From assembly GCF_051020765.1 (NCBI RefSeq), contig NC_134935.1, positions 10,913,579 through 10,977,578 of the forward strand: DNA of 64,000 nucleotides. Direction: 5' to 3'. This DNA is from Lasioglossum baleicum (taxonomy: Eukaryota; Arthropoda; Insecta; Hymenoptera; Halictidae). Below, one piece after another: positions 38,275 to 48,940 of this stretch (positions within the stretch are counted from its first letter, which is position 1; the number at the start of each line of letters is the position of its first letter). Made by a program: the position numbers and the translations under genes. The notes beneath the pieces are model-generated. The model searched no databases and was not told the DNA's origin. It was given only the letters and a program-made list of their open reading frames with translations.

Positions 38275-41200
38275 AAAAAGATTTGCAGACACTTAGACTT
38301 CGTTACACTTGGTATTTTGATCGCCTAAGCATAAAATTATAAAAAGAACGATTTAGATTGAACAAATATAAAGAACTGGTATCAAATTTCCTTTGAGTCA
38401 ATACTCGAAGAATTCATAGAATAAGAGAAGGATAATCAAATTGGGGCAAAAAGAGCAAAAAACGACAACCTATTTATGGAAAATAGGAGCCACTTTCGGA
38501 GTACCCAGATCTATACCGATCGTATTTCATAAAAATGAATTTGAGTACCAGTTGGCTGGCCATCAAAAGTCGAGACGACATCGCGCTGCGACATTCTTAT
38601 CTAGTAAACGCTGATGAACAAGATTATTTTCTACAAACATTATGACCAGACAACGCAGGTAAGCTATATTGCGAGTTACTAAGGGTGGACGCGGTTGTTG
38701 TTTATTGAGGATCAGACCGCTTGTCCCGTTGCACCCTGTAGTTGGTTCGATCATTATCGCGCATTATTTCAGTCTGGCCTTGATTCGCAGCGTAATTGGG
38801 TCGTATAGAAGACCGCGAAAGAACGCGTTCACGTTCGAACGCTATTCCGTGCGCTACGATGAGGACAGACGAGCGCGAAAGTACTCGCGACAGAATAGAA
38901 AGTTGAGCGGATGTGTTGAGTAACCGAGGTAACGCAATATATAATACACATACGTATGTATGTATGTATGAACCTTTGTGGACTTGCATCCAGGAAGTCT
39001 CCGCCTCAGAGAACTACTCTCCTCCATATATTTTTCCCGAGGAGATCTTAATTAATCTCGTGATGTTGTGATTGCGATTTACATTACAGTCTCAGACCGT
39101 AAATTGAACTGATACACATCAGAGCGGCGAGTGACGTGTAGTTATACATATTTAGTTCTAAATATTTATGTTTTTACGAATATTTAGTTCTAAATATCCC
39201 CTTTTATTCTAATATTTAGTTTTAAATATTTACTTTTATTCTAATATTTAGCTCTAAATATTTGCTTTTATTCTAATATTTAGCTCTAAATATTTACTTT
39301 TATTCTAATATTTAGTTCTAAATATTTACTTTTATTGTAATATGTAGTTCTGAATATTTACTTTTATTCTAATATTTAGTTCTAATTATTTCTAATTATT
39401 AGAGGATTACTGTTATCAGATTATATCCAGAGTTGACTTATTGGTTTAGCAATAGAACAATCAAATGAATCAGTATAGTACAATTTAGATTTTTTATTTG
39501 AATATTACTAATATTAAATTAAAACAGAAAATAAAAAGATACTTTAACACTTCATAACTGTAGTGTTAGTACCTACCTAGATAATTTAAAAAATATTTTT
39601 GACTACTTTCTAGGTATATTATATCGTTATAATTTTTTAACAAAAATCAAAATTTCAAAATCTCCTCTATTGAGGATGAAAGATTTGATCGGGACTCGTG
39701 ACAGCATATTATACTCTTGAGATAGTCAAAATGATAATAAATAATATAAACTAATCAAATATGTTAACTGATAACTAAAAAATAATTGTTTGGAATTCTC
39801 AATAAAAATAATGTTGGAGCAGAAAGTGCAAACCATGATCGAATTTTAAATTATACTATAGTTGTGTACGGTACTATACTATACATAAACGATTGCAAGT
39901 GTATGTTTCGATAGTAAACCCAGTGAATGATCTCACCGGAGTTACTAAACACACTTCGCTATACGTCATTGCTTCTCAATATGCTGGCCGATCCAACCCA
40001 GAATTACTAAATAAACAGAAACGTTTACCGAACTAATTGAAAACTGCGAATATGTTCGAACAAACATACGGTATTCATATTCATCGAGATAACGCACGAT
40101 CACTCGGATTACCGGAAGAATCCATAATTATCGATCGGCAATTTCGACTTAACAAAAGAGGTTAAAACATTGAAAATAAACATACAAAACGAAATGACTG
40201 GTATGACGAAGATGAGAGAAGGAACGGCATGACAACGTACCAATAATCGATTTTATAAAACGTTTATTAATACATACCCAATTACATCATTCATAAAATG
40301 TTTATATTTTCGTGACTCGACGTTTTCCCAAGTAAACTACATGCATATTCGATTATATAAGCATTGCAGATAGAAAGAGCGAAAACAGAATATTGCTTCT
40401 TGTAATTAATGTAAAACACAAACGTGACGTACAAGTTTCACGCGTCAATGTAACGCCTTTTCGGTTTTGCACAATTTACCAGACTTATTTTCACCGTGAT
40501 GGAATTGTATGTTTATGTTCATTCGTGAACACGCTGACAAAAGCAGAAATGTTAATACACAATGTGTTGAAACGCTTACGTGAATTATGACGTTCGATGC
40601 CCAAATGTAACCGTGCTCGTCAAAATACAGGTTATAGTTTTATACTACAGGACACTATCCTATCCAGTTATTGTTCCCTCAACACCATTGTCTCACAGAG
40701 TTCATTCCGGGATCATCGACTATGCCACAGTTTTGCGATAGAACTCGGTTTGTGTGTATTTAAAACAGAAACTATCAGGAACACAAGAGATTTTAAAAAC
40801 GATCGCGTTGCGAGAAGTAAAGCGACTGACAAAATTCTGCTGCAACATGGCTGCAACTTGCAACCTCTACAACCGACCAATCGCAATGAACTGTTCCAGA
40901 AGGGAGTGTAACGAAAATGGCGCCAAACTTGAAAACAAATTAAATGTCTAGAGAATTATATGAACCTTTTATTTACAGCTGATAATATAAAAAAGCGACT
41001 CTTTAATTTTTAGAATAATTCACATGTTTTTGAAACGTCTTTAACAATATTTTATGCACATTATCAAATCAATATTGGTCATCCTATTGCGTTCCTACAT
41101 AACAAATTCAACCAAATAAGTATCCTCTCTGATTCAATACATTCAATATTCTCTTCTGATTCTTGGATTCTTGAAAAATGCTAAGGACATTTCAATTTTC

Positions 41201-41898
41201 AAATCTTTGAAAACTTGTACCCACTTGTACCTAAATCGCAATACCAACACTGAGAAGATGCCATAATAAATTTGATATTTCCGAATAAGATCGTGTAAGA
41301 TCGTATGGATCGTATGTAATAAATGTATTCACAAAAGTTTGTATTTAGTATACAAATTTTTGGTATACAATTCACTAGAATCAGAATCTAGAATAATCTA
41401 GATTCATCTAGATCATCTAGATTCAAGTGAGAGTACCAATTGAATTGGTAGTTGGCAGTAGTTGGTGATTACAGTACTACCAACTTTCATACAGTAGAAG
41501 CTGGTAGAAGCATAGCGAATGACAACAACACAACAAGTCGTTTGAAAATAATAAAAATTATACAAATACTATATAAAAAAGTAAACACAATAGACTTGTA
41601 TTCTGTGATATACATAGAATCAGCTAGTGTTATATGTGTATGTACCTTTTTGGTTCGTGTGGGACTCTGTATCTCATTGGTGATATAGAACACACTTACT
41701 CTTCAGTGTGAGAATAACAAATCGTGACGAAAATACAACAAATGAAATACGAAAAGAGAATTCGTGAGCATGTGAGTCGTAAATTTACGCATAAGGAATG
41801 ACAGAGGGCGAACCGAAGATGTCCGAAACGATCCGAATATAGCCGAAGGCATGCAAGTGCGAAAAGGATCATAAACCTAAAAATCCAAGGTAGAGTGA
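38275..41898. other. Intergenic; includes a 32-bp satellite
   Basis: AT-rich. The 5' UTR and promoter of the minus-strand LITAF-type gene should lie in the first part (38275 to about 38950). A TATG microsatellite occurs near 38951-38970 and the 32-bp satellite at 39148-39400. I looked for kinesin motor motifs that would complete the downstream ORF and found none. Confidence 0.45.
39148..39400. repeat. 32-bp tandem satellite, about eight copies
   Basis: Units of the form TATTTAGTTCTAAATATTTA + CTTTTATTCTAA repeat with an exact 32-bp period seven times, followed by a partial unit. Each unit holds a 16-bp palindrome TATTTAGNNCTAAATA. Variation is a few substitutions per unit and no length change. 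Confidence 0.9.
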
Positions 41899-41958
41899 GA
41901 GAATGCAACGCTAAGGAAGTACACAAATGTTCTGGAACGTAAACGCAAAGATTTTAGA

Positions 41959-44139
41959 ATGCGACCACGACGAGAAATAGAGAATTTTCGCAATAATTAC
42001 TATGACACAGAATCAGAATCCCCGAATGAGAATATGTTAAGACTGATTAAAGTTGATAAAAATACAAGTTTTAATAAACTTGTCCAGGTAGAAGAATACA
42101 ATTCTACAAGTAATTGTTTAACGTGTTCTGCATGTTTGGGGAGTAAAATGTCTGATGATAAAGCAGAAGGAATAGATGAAGAAGAAGAAGAGACAGATGA
42201 AGATGAACTAAGGGAAGATGAAGAAGATCAAGAAGAAAGAGATGACATTGACGATGAAGAAGAGGAAGAAGATGACTATGTTACACGCTTAAAAAATTCT
42301 GTTTTTCAAGAGAAATTAAATGACTACATGCAACAGTTCAAAATACAGACAGATGATATCATTCAATCAGAAACAGATGATACGAAATTAGAAATACATG
42401 ATATGTTTGAATCTGTAGAAAAGCCTGCTCCAGTTAGGCGTAGAAATTCCAGAAGGAACTCGATCCTTCCTGGATCTGAAATGTGTAATGAAATAATAGC
42501 TTTTAATGATAATCTTAAATCTAATCAAAACCAAATGTTGACTAAAAAAATATTAGAATATCCTACTACGGACATTGTACATAGTTGTATCCCCGAACCA
42601 ATCACAGAACAAAATCCACCAAATGATAAAAATAGTTCTACAGATCTTTTAATCGAAGTTCTTGAAACAAAAAAGTTACCTGAACCCATGAAGGAACTGA
42701 AAATTTTGATGTCTAATAATGACGCGAAGCAAACTCAGGTAAAGAAAATTCAATCAACACTAGACGAGGCTCAGAAACATATGAAAGAGCTTAAATCGAC
42801 AGCTAAGATTAGGCTCTTCATGATGGAAGATTTGGCAAAGAATGAAAATACACTTGCTAAAGCCACCGCAAAGTTTCAACATAAACGGACTGAATTGGAG
42901 AAAAGATGTTCTCAAACAGAATCAAAGATAACGGAAGTAAAATCTAGACCAGATTACGATTTCTTTTTCAAGAAGCCTCTCTTAAAAAAGAAAATTGAAT
43001 TATACAGGAATAGAACAGTTTATTATAAGAACCGATTGAGAGATATCGCAATGATACATCAAACTGCACTCGAATCATTTAAAAACAGTACTAAAATATG
43101 GAAGTCGCTAAATGCCTCTACAGAGGAAATGATTAATCTGAAAAGGCAATTAATGACAGAAGTAGAACGTAAACAACAATTAGAAGAAGAACTTGCGGTA
43201 GATCAAAAGAAAATTCATGAACTAGAGGAAAAATATAATTTAACTGTTTTTAAGCTCAAAGAGATACAATCGGATAGCGAAGATGGAAAAGACAAATCGA
43301 AAGGTAATTATCCTGATAAGAAGAAAAATTTATTAGATGTCAGTGCAAGAATTACACATCTAGACACAGTTTTAAAAGAAAAATCTATAGATTTGGAAAG
43401 GACAGCAGATATAGATGAAAAGGAAGCTCTGAGAAATGAAATTCAAAACTTAAGACGTACCAGAGACTGTTTGGTTGATGAGAAATGTGATCTTGATGAA
43501 AAGTTCCAAAAAGAAAAAGCCTTGTCAACTGTAGAAGAACGAAAATTATTGGAATGTGGGGAAACTATTGAAGCTATAGATGCCATGATAGAACACAAAA
43601 ATGAGATGATATGCGGTAGGAAAGGTTTTGATGAAAATCAAGCACAACGAGAGAAAGGAGAAAGAATGCTAATGGAAAGACTCGCAAAACTATCAGATGG
43701 AGAAATGAAAACATTATTTTATAAGTATTTCTTAAAAGTAATCGATTTAAAGGAAAGTTCAAAGAATCTCGAAGTCCAAGTTGCTGAATTAGAAAGTCAT
43801 ATAGAAACACAAAAATGGGAAATACAAACTCTGACTAATGCATTGAAACAGACAAAACTAGAAGCTGAAAGAAGAATTGTTCTAATGCAAAGAAAATACG
43901 AACAGAAACTGCTTGCAATGTATAGACACATTGGAGAAGAAACAAGTAGTTCAGGACCCGAAACATTAGATACGGATACCGAACTTGCTAGACATATAGA
44001 AGAAAATGAAAATTATCCATATCCGGTTAGGATACCACCTCCGGCTAATGCAATTCAAAGGCCAACAACCAAAGTTACTAAAGAACGGAATAAATTAATA
44101 ATACAAAAAACTACTGGTCGAGATAAGAGAAGGAAATAA
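41959..44139 (+). CDS. Intronless Costal-2/KIF7/KIF27-like stalk protein lacking a motor domain
   Basis: Single open frame of 726 codons. The C-terminal ~300 residues are a clear match to the conserved C-terminal coiled coil of the KIF7/KIF27/Costal-2 kinesins, which act at the cilium tip or on microtubules in Hedgehog signalling. Recognisable blocks: ARITHLDTVLKEKS, EAIDAMIEHKNEMI, RLAKLSDGEMKTLFYKYFLK and LEAERRIVLMQRKYEQK. Before them come an acidic Glu/Asp run (72-106), a CxxCxxC cluster (53-59) and a RRRNSRRNS motif (160-168) resembling tandem PKA sites. No kinesin motor (P-loop, switch motifs) lies upstream. The frame is also open from 41899 to the ATG, with coiled-coil-like sequence, so the ancestral protein continued upstream before a TGA at 41896. 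Neighbouring protein genes have introns; this one has none, suggesting a truncated retrocopy, or alternatively a large last exon of a gene starting far to the left. A polyadenylation signal lies at 44295. Confidence 0.8.
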   Translation: MRPRREIENFRNNYYDTESESPNENMLRLIKVDKNTSFNKLVQVEEYNSTSNCLTCSACLGSKMSDDKAEGIDEEEEETDEDELREDEEDQEERDDIDDEEEEEDDYVTRLKNSVFQEKLNDYMQQFKIQTDDIIQSETDDTKLEIHDMFESVEKPAPVRRRNSRRNSILPGSEMCNEIIAFNDNLKSNQNQMLTKKILEYPTTDIVHSCIPEPITEQNPPNDKNSSTDLLIEVLETKKLPEPMKELKILMSNNDAKQTQVKKIQSTLDEAQKHMKELKSTAKIRLFMMEDLAKNENTLAKATAKFQHKRTELEKRCSQTESKITEVKSRPDYDFFFKKPLLKKKIELYRNRTVYYKNRLRDIAMIHQTALESFKNSTKIWKSLNASTEEMINLKRQLMTEVERKQQLEEELAVDQKKIHELEEKYNLTVFKLKEIQSDSEDGKDKSKGNYPDKKKNLLDVSARITHLDTVLKEKSIDLERTADIDEKEALRNEIQNLRRTRDCLVDEKCDLDEKFQKEKALSTVEERKLLECGETIEAIDAMIEHKNEMICGRKGFDENQAQREKGERMLMERLAKLSDGEMKTLFYKYFLKVIDLKESSKNLEVQVAELESHIETQKWEIQTLTNALKQTKLEAERRIVLMQRKYEQKLLAMYRHIGEETSSSGPETLDTDTELARHIEENENYPYPVRIPPPANAIQRPTTKVTKERNKLIIQKTTGRDKRRK

Positions 44140-44294
44140 TAATCATTAGCAATTTTCTCATATTTATTATTTTATATCATTGAATTGCTGCTCCTAATCA
44201 TGTGGTAACTGAAATTAAAGTTGTGAGTTGCAATTTAATTTTGTTACAATATTGTATTAACAATTTTATACACTTTTGCAGAATGAAAAAGACA

Positions 44295-44300
44295 AATAAA
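44295..44300 (+). terminator. Polyadenylation signal after the kinesin-stalk ORF
   Basis: AATAAA about 156 bases after the stop codon at 44139, with no long A-tract following it. Confidence 0.5.
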
Positions 44301-44495
44301 AACTTTTTTGAATGAATTAATATGTGTATTCATTTTTATGACAAAGCTATGTACCTTAAAAAATGCGAAACGTAGTAAAAGATTAAATACAGTATTTTGC
44401 TATATTTGTATACTTTTGTTTGATAATAAAGTAAATTGAAGATTGTTTATTTCATTATATTTATAACAAGTCTTTTGGGAGAACTGTGCATAGCC

Positions 44496-44568
44496 GTTTC
44501 CGTAGTGTAGTGGTTATCACGTGTGCTTCACACGCACAAGGTCCCCGGTTCGATCCCGGGCGGAAACA
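44496..44568 (+). tRNA. tRNA-Val (anticodon CAC)
   Basis: A 73-nt cloverleaf. The acceptor stem GTTTCCG pairs with CGGAAAC, with discriminator A. The A-box lies in GTAGTGTAGTGGTTATCAC, the anticodon stem TGTGC/GCACA encloses the loop TTCACAC with anticodon CAC, and the T-arm is CCCGG-TTCGATC-CCGGG (B box). A T7 run just after the gene is a polymerase III terminator. No intron; all stems are intact, so it should be functional. Confidence 0.97.
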
Positions 44569-44876
44569 GTTTTTTTAAATAATATTTTTATATTATTATG
44601 AACAAGTATTGATTTTTATCAGACTTTGTTTATTAATTTTGTTCTTGTTCATATTTTTATTGTTTTAATGTAATAATATTTCTAAATATATTCAACGTGA
44701 TAAACATTGTATATAGTGATATTATATATCATTTTTACACATTATAAGATTTTTTCGCAATGCATTAGTAAGCTATGTTTCATTAGAACAATAAATTTTT
44801 TTATTTCGTAAAACAATTTATAGATTTTGTGTACTGAGTAGAATGAGATGTAAATTTAGAGAACTGAATCACAACT

Positions 44877-44997
44877 GTCAGGATGGCCGAGCGGTCTAAG
44901 GCGCCAGACTCAAGGTTCATAACCTTCTCAGTTGATTACTGAGTTCTGGGCATTCTGGTCCTCTTTGAGGGCGTGGGTTCGAATCCCACTTCTGACA
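44877..44997 (+). tRNA. tRNA-Leu (anticodon CAA) with a 38-nt intron
   Basis: The acceptor stem GTCAGGA pairs with TTCTGAC, the D-arm has the Leu-type GGCCGAGCGGTCTAAGGC, the anticodon stem CCAGA/TCTGG encloses CTCAAG-T with anticodon CAA, there is a long variable arm, and the T-arm is GTGGG-TTCGAAT-CCCAC. The intron occupies about 44915-44952, directly after G37, the canonical position. An intron is a known feature of eukaryotic tRNA-Leu(CAA). A T-run follows at 44999-45007 as terminator. It lies 308 bases after the tRNA-Val gene on the same strand. Confidence 0.96.
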
Positions 44998-45092
44998 AAT
45001 TTTTTTTGCCTCGCGTGCGACTAAAAAGATTTAATTACAAATCATATCTTTTGCAAATTATATATATATATACCTCTGGAAAATTTTAAAAC

Positions 45093-45150
45093 TTCTCGCT
45101 CGGGCGCAGAATTGGCGTCCGGTGTTCAAATCCCGATGAAGAATATTTTT
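45093..45150 (+). pseudogene. Possible tRNA relic (B-box-like 3' half)
   Basis: GTGTTCAAATCCCGATGAAGAA followed by a long T-run resembles the T-arm, acceptor end and terminator of a tRNA. The 5' part does not form an acceptor or D-arm that I can see. Position next to two real tRNAs favours a decayed copy, but chance resemblance is possible. Confidence 0.3.
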
Positions 45151-46491
45151 TTTTTCACGTGAAATCAAGCGAATTTACATTTAGATAGTCCAATAACAAT
45201 GTCGGTCAATTTTTTATGACAACCAATAACATATCGTTTAAATAAAGAAATGTCTTACATCTGAAACTTGAACCTATACACACACGCGATTCTTCGTATC
45301 GGGAATCCTCGCGCTTATAACAGAACTCTGAAATACTGAAATCGTTTTCGACATCGTTGAACTATACATTTGCTACTGTAACCGCGAATATTCTATAGAC
45401 ACAACTTGCGACAATTGCTGCGGTGCATGTTTCTTTACACTGTACCTATCCTCCTTGCAAGCTCGTAATAGAAGTTCTATTATAGAACGTGATTTCGTTT
45501 GTCTATCGCTATGCATTTACTGTCACTTTTATGGACATTCACGGAAGTGTTTAAGGGACCCAACACGTGCAGTACGGCGAGGTCTGTAATTTCGAAAAGC
45601 CGATATACAATCGCATCCGTTTATCCGCAATTTTCTCCAAAGGCACCGTGGAAGATTGAAAGGAAATAACCTGTGATAACGCGACAAGATTATGCCAAGC
45701 CATCCAACGAGTTGCACCTACACGACGCCATCGTGACTCTTCCTGGAATAAACGCCTTATTTGTCTCGCGACTCCCAGAGGGACACGTTACTCATGGCTC
45801 CGAAGTCAGGACATCAGGTGTTGGGGTCGCTGCGAAATTTACTGGATCTTCAACTATCTTATTTGACGTAAGAGTTATGTTGTATTAATGTGAACATCGC
45901 CCAGAAAGTGAGAATTAAAAACGTGTAAAAAATTTTACAGAAGTGTTTCAATATAAACTGCTGTGTAAAAGAAAGAAGCCGATTATATTCGGTCTCACCG
46001 ACAGGGTCAGGTGGACTGTAGTATGTAGTAGGCTTTTGTCTATACGTATAACTCCACATAATCAAATTTTGCAAAAACTTTAACAGCTTATATCTCGATA
46101 ACTATTTGTTTGCGACACATGGCTTCTTTCAAGCTTTTTCTCTTCTGACTGAGTGAAAGGTGTTGATGTAAAAAAACAACTTAAACAACAATTTTATTTG
46201 TTATAAACAATTAGGCGGCAAGTTTCTCTTACAAATGTCCACCGACCCGGAGGTTTAGATTCACCCCTAGAACGGATTACCATTACTTTTTATACACCCT
46301 GTACATATTTCCAATAAACACAAAATTACGAAATGTGCAACATACGGTGTCACGCTGAGTGAAAGTAATTAAAACCGCCGTGCACAATTGGTTCTTACTA
46401 TCTGAACGAGTTTCATAGGACGTTCGTCGTTGGTGTAGTTCTGTAATCAAGAGAATAAACTAGGAACGACGCGTTAATTTCATTAGTACAG
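45151..46491. other. Intergenic upstream of the odorant receptor
   Basis: The missing first exon and promoter of the odorant receptor should lie here. No frame with a donor of the right phase and a plausible receptor N-terminus was found. Sequence around 46080-46310, ending ACACCCTGTACAT, looks like an arm of another TIR element family, which may have displaced or disrupted the 5' end. Confidence 0.4.
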
Positions 46492-48818
46492 GTACTGTGG
46501 ACTGTGGGTCTTAAATCCAAACACTGAATTGGTTCTACGATGCGGATACTTTGCTTGGAAAATATTCATAATCGCAACGATGTATATCTTCACGATCACG
46601 CTTCTCGCAGATATTTACACGAGCATAGACGATATATCGGTCGCTACCGATAGCGGTTGCATTTGCGGGGGAATGATGGTTACGATTTTCAAATCCATGA
46701 ATTATCAATTGAATCAGAAAAATATAGAGCGGTTGATTGTAAAAATATTAAAGTGCACCAACGATCTCGTTGAATTTTCTGGTAAGTTGAATGTGCATTT
46801 TTGAATGTGCACCAAGAACATTCTAGATTACATCGATAGTACATTATTTTTAGTCGACAGTGATCGCGTCACGGACATTATCAGGAGGCACTGTACGTTT
46901 AACAAAATAATCTTCTATGGATTTACGGTGCTCGGGTGTCTTTTAGTAATAGCTCTATTACTTTTATCGCCGATGAAGAATGGTTTACCAATCAGAGCAA
47001 AGTATCCGTTTGATACTACTATATACCCTTATCGTGAGATTGCTCTCGCCGTAGAATCGGTCGCAATTTCTAGCGGTATGCTCGCGATACTCTCAATGGA
47101 GGGTCTCACGATATTGATGTGCAATTATACCACTATGCAGTTCGACATTCTGAACGTGAATTTTGAGAATTGCAACGGAAAAACGGCCAACAAGGTAAGC
47201 GAGAATTTACAGTGATGTCCGGATATATGGCCACGAATTATCCTTGTCAATTGCAGGAAGGAAAGTAGGTAAGGAAAACTTATTTTTTTATTCCATCTTG
47301 TTAATGACTTAAGCATATTCAAATGTATTTTCTCAGCCGCTATAAGATGGAATAAAAAAAAAAGTTTTCCCGATAAAAAAAATAACGATGACCTTGAAAA
47401 AACTATGAAAACATAACCGGACAAATAAAAATTGTTCTTCTATGATATTCCTCCTTCGATACCATTTAGATTATGCCATAAATATCTTTTGTGCCATTAA
47501 AAATAAAGGAGATATTTAGGTGGCCTCTCCTTCAGCTGAGACACCGGTATATCAGATATCAGCTCAAGCTTCTCGGTTCCTCGCTGGGTGCTCCCCGCAG
47601 TGGAGGGGATATTTGTTTTTCTTAGATCGTATAGTTCCCGTTTTGTGAGATCAAGTCTTTACGGTACTTCAAATCACAACGCTGTGTACCCGAAAAAATT
47701 CTTGAAAATACACTGCTCCAGATAAATGGCCAACGCCGCCCCGGTCACGGTCGGTGGCCATAATATCCGGACATCACTGTGCATCAGCTGGTTGTAGCTT
47801 CCACGAATAATGATTGCATTTATGGTATTTATGTATTCATCGCAGACTGGTAGCGTTTACAGGAAACCGAACGACACTTTCATGACACGTTACAAGACCT
47901 GTCTTCGATTCCATCAGCAATTGATGTCCACGACCAACGATTACAATAATATCTTTAGCCAGAGCGAATTCTTTCAGATGCTCTCGAGCACCTCGATTAT
48001 TTGCTTGACTGGTTTCCAGGCTGTCGCGGTAAGGCATGATTGGTCGAGCACTCTGCTCAGATCGTGATCGATTTGCATCGTTTGGAACAGGTCGGAGGGC
48101 AGAACTTAGACATCATAAAGTTCGGGGTATACCTGAGCGCCGCCACGTCTCAACTCTTCTACATCTGCTGGATGGGAAATGAGCTGACCTATTCGGTAAG
48201 GGTTAATCAGAACGGCGTAGATTAATTAGACCTAGTCGACCGACGAATCGACGATCGTTCTCCCTGAAGATGGCAAGTTTTAACGCGTTGATCATCGCTC
48301 AGTGCTCGGTGCTCGACAGAAGTCAATGGCTCTCCAACTGGCATCACGAGCGTTTCTCCAGTAATGTGCAACTGTTCGTATTATCTACGATGTCTGTGAG
48401 GCATCCTTTATATATGAAGGCTGGTCCATTCTACGTGTGTTCCTTGAAAACATATATCGCGGTACGTTGACTAATTTTACGGACGTTTATGCATTTTTGG
48501 TGCATTTTGCTACAGTCTAATTCCAGTTTCCTTAGTTCAGTTCCATTTATGAATTGTATTCAAAAGTTCGAGTCTAAGATGTTCATCAATTATTTTTATA
48601 GACCTACTTATGTAAAAAATAAAAAGGAAACGTGTTTTATAAATTTGTCAAACGCATAAAAATTCGTAGTTTATCGATAATAAGTACATATCTTTCATTT
48701 CTCAGCGAACTATTTTCATATTTTAACCACATCTCCTCGCGTAATGATTTCGCAGATTATCAGATTCTCTTATTCGATGTTCACGTTATTGAATAACATG
48801 CACACAACGGATTCCTGA
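46492..48818 (+). CDS. Odorant receptor (insect Or family), six exons seen, first exon not found
   Basis: Seven-transmembrane insect odorant receptor, forming ligand-gated channels with Orco in antennal neurons. Exons read by phase and splice consensus: 46492-46781, 46854-47194, 47846-48028, 48061-48195, 48303-48461, 48756-48818 (stop TGA). They total about 389 codons, near the normal family length once a short N-terminal exon is added. Family features: YCGLW..LNP near the start, CWMGNELTYS in the sixth TM region, and the C-terminal block KAGPFYVCSLKTYIA then FSYSMFTLLNNM. The second intron carries a nested MITE starting 16 bp after its donor. The intron at 48029-48060 would be only 32 nt; without splicing it there, the frame shifts and stops. 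This is either a working gene with an extreme micro-intron or a young pseudogene. A polyadenylation signal lies at 48878. Confidence 0.82.
47211..47781. mobile_element. TIR element in the odorant receptor intron, itself carrying a half MITE
   Basis: The ends read CAGTGATGTCCGGATATATGGCCA and, inverted, TGGCCATAATATCCGGACATCACTG, so about 25 bp of near-perfect TIR. Inside, about 47275-47547 is the right half of the palindromic element at 28931-29347, so that one inserted or recombined into this one. A further interior segment (about 47600-47680, GTGGAGGGGATA...CTTAGATC) recurs near 62458-62520. There is no ORF. The element starts 16 bp after the donor of exon 46854-47194. Confidence 0.8.
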
Positions 48819-48877
48819 TGCAACACCGTCTTCACTTTCGCGCATCCCTGTGCGCGCTTGTTGTACAGCCAGGTACG

Positions 48878-48883
48878 AATAAA
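48878..48883 (+). terminator. Polyadenylation signal of the odorant receptor
   Basis: AATAAA 60 bases after the TGA stop codon. Confidence 0.5.
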
Positions 48884-48940
48884 CTTTTAGTCTTTTAATG
48901 TTGCTTGTACATTAATTTCCACTATACAGATACTTCTTAG

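Noticed and set aside
39148..39400. CRISPR-like array
   Set aside because: Units are contiguous with no unique spacers and the window is eukaryotic; it is a plain tandem satellite.
34334..41898. Possible kinesin motor exons upstream of the stalk ORF
   Set aside because: No P-loop (GxxGxGKT) or switch-like motif was found in any frame I read; the region holds the LITAF-type gene, a satellite and AT-rich DNA.
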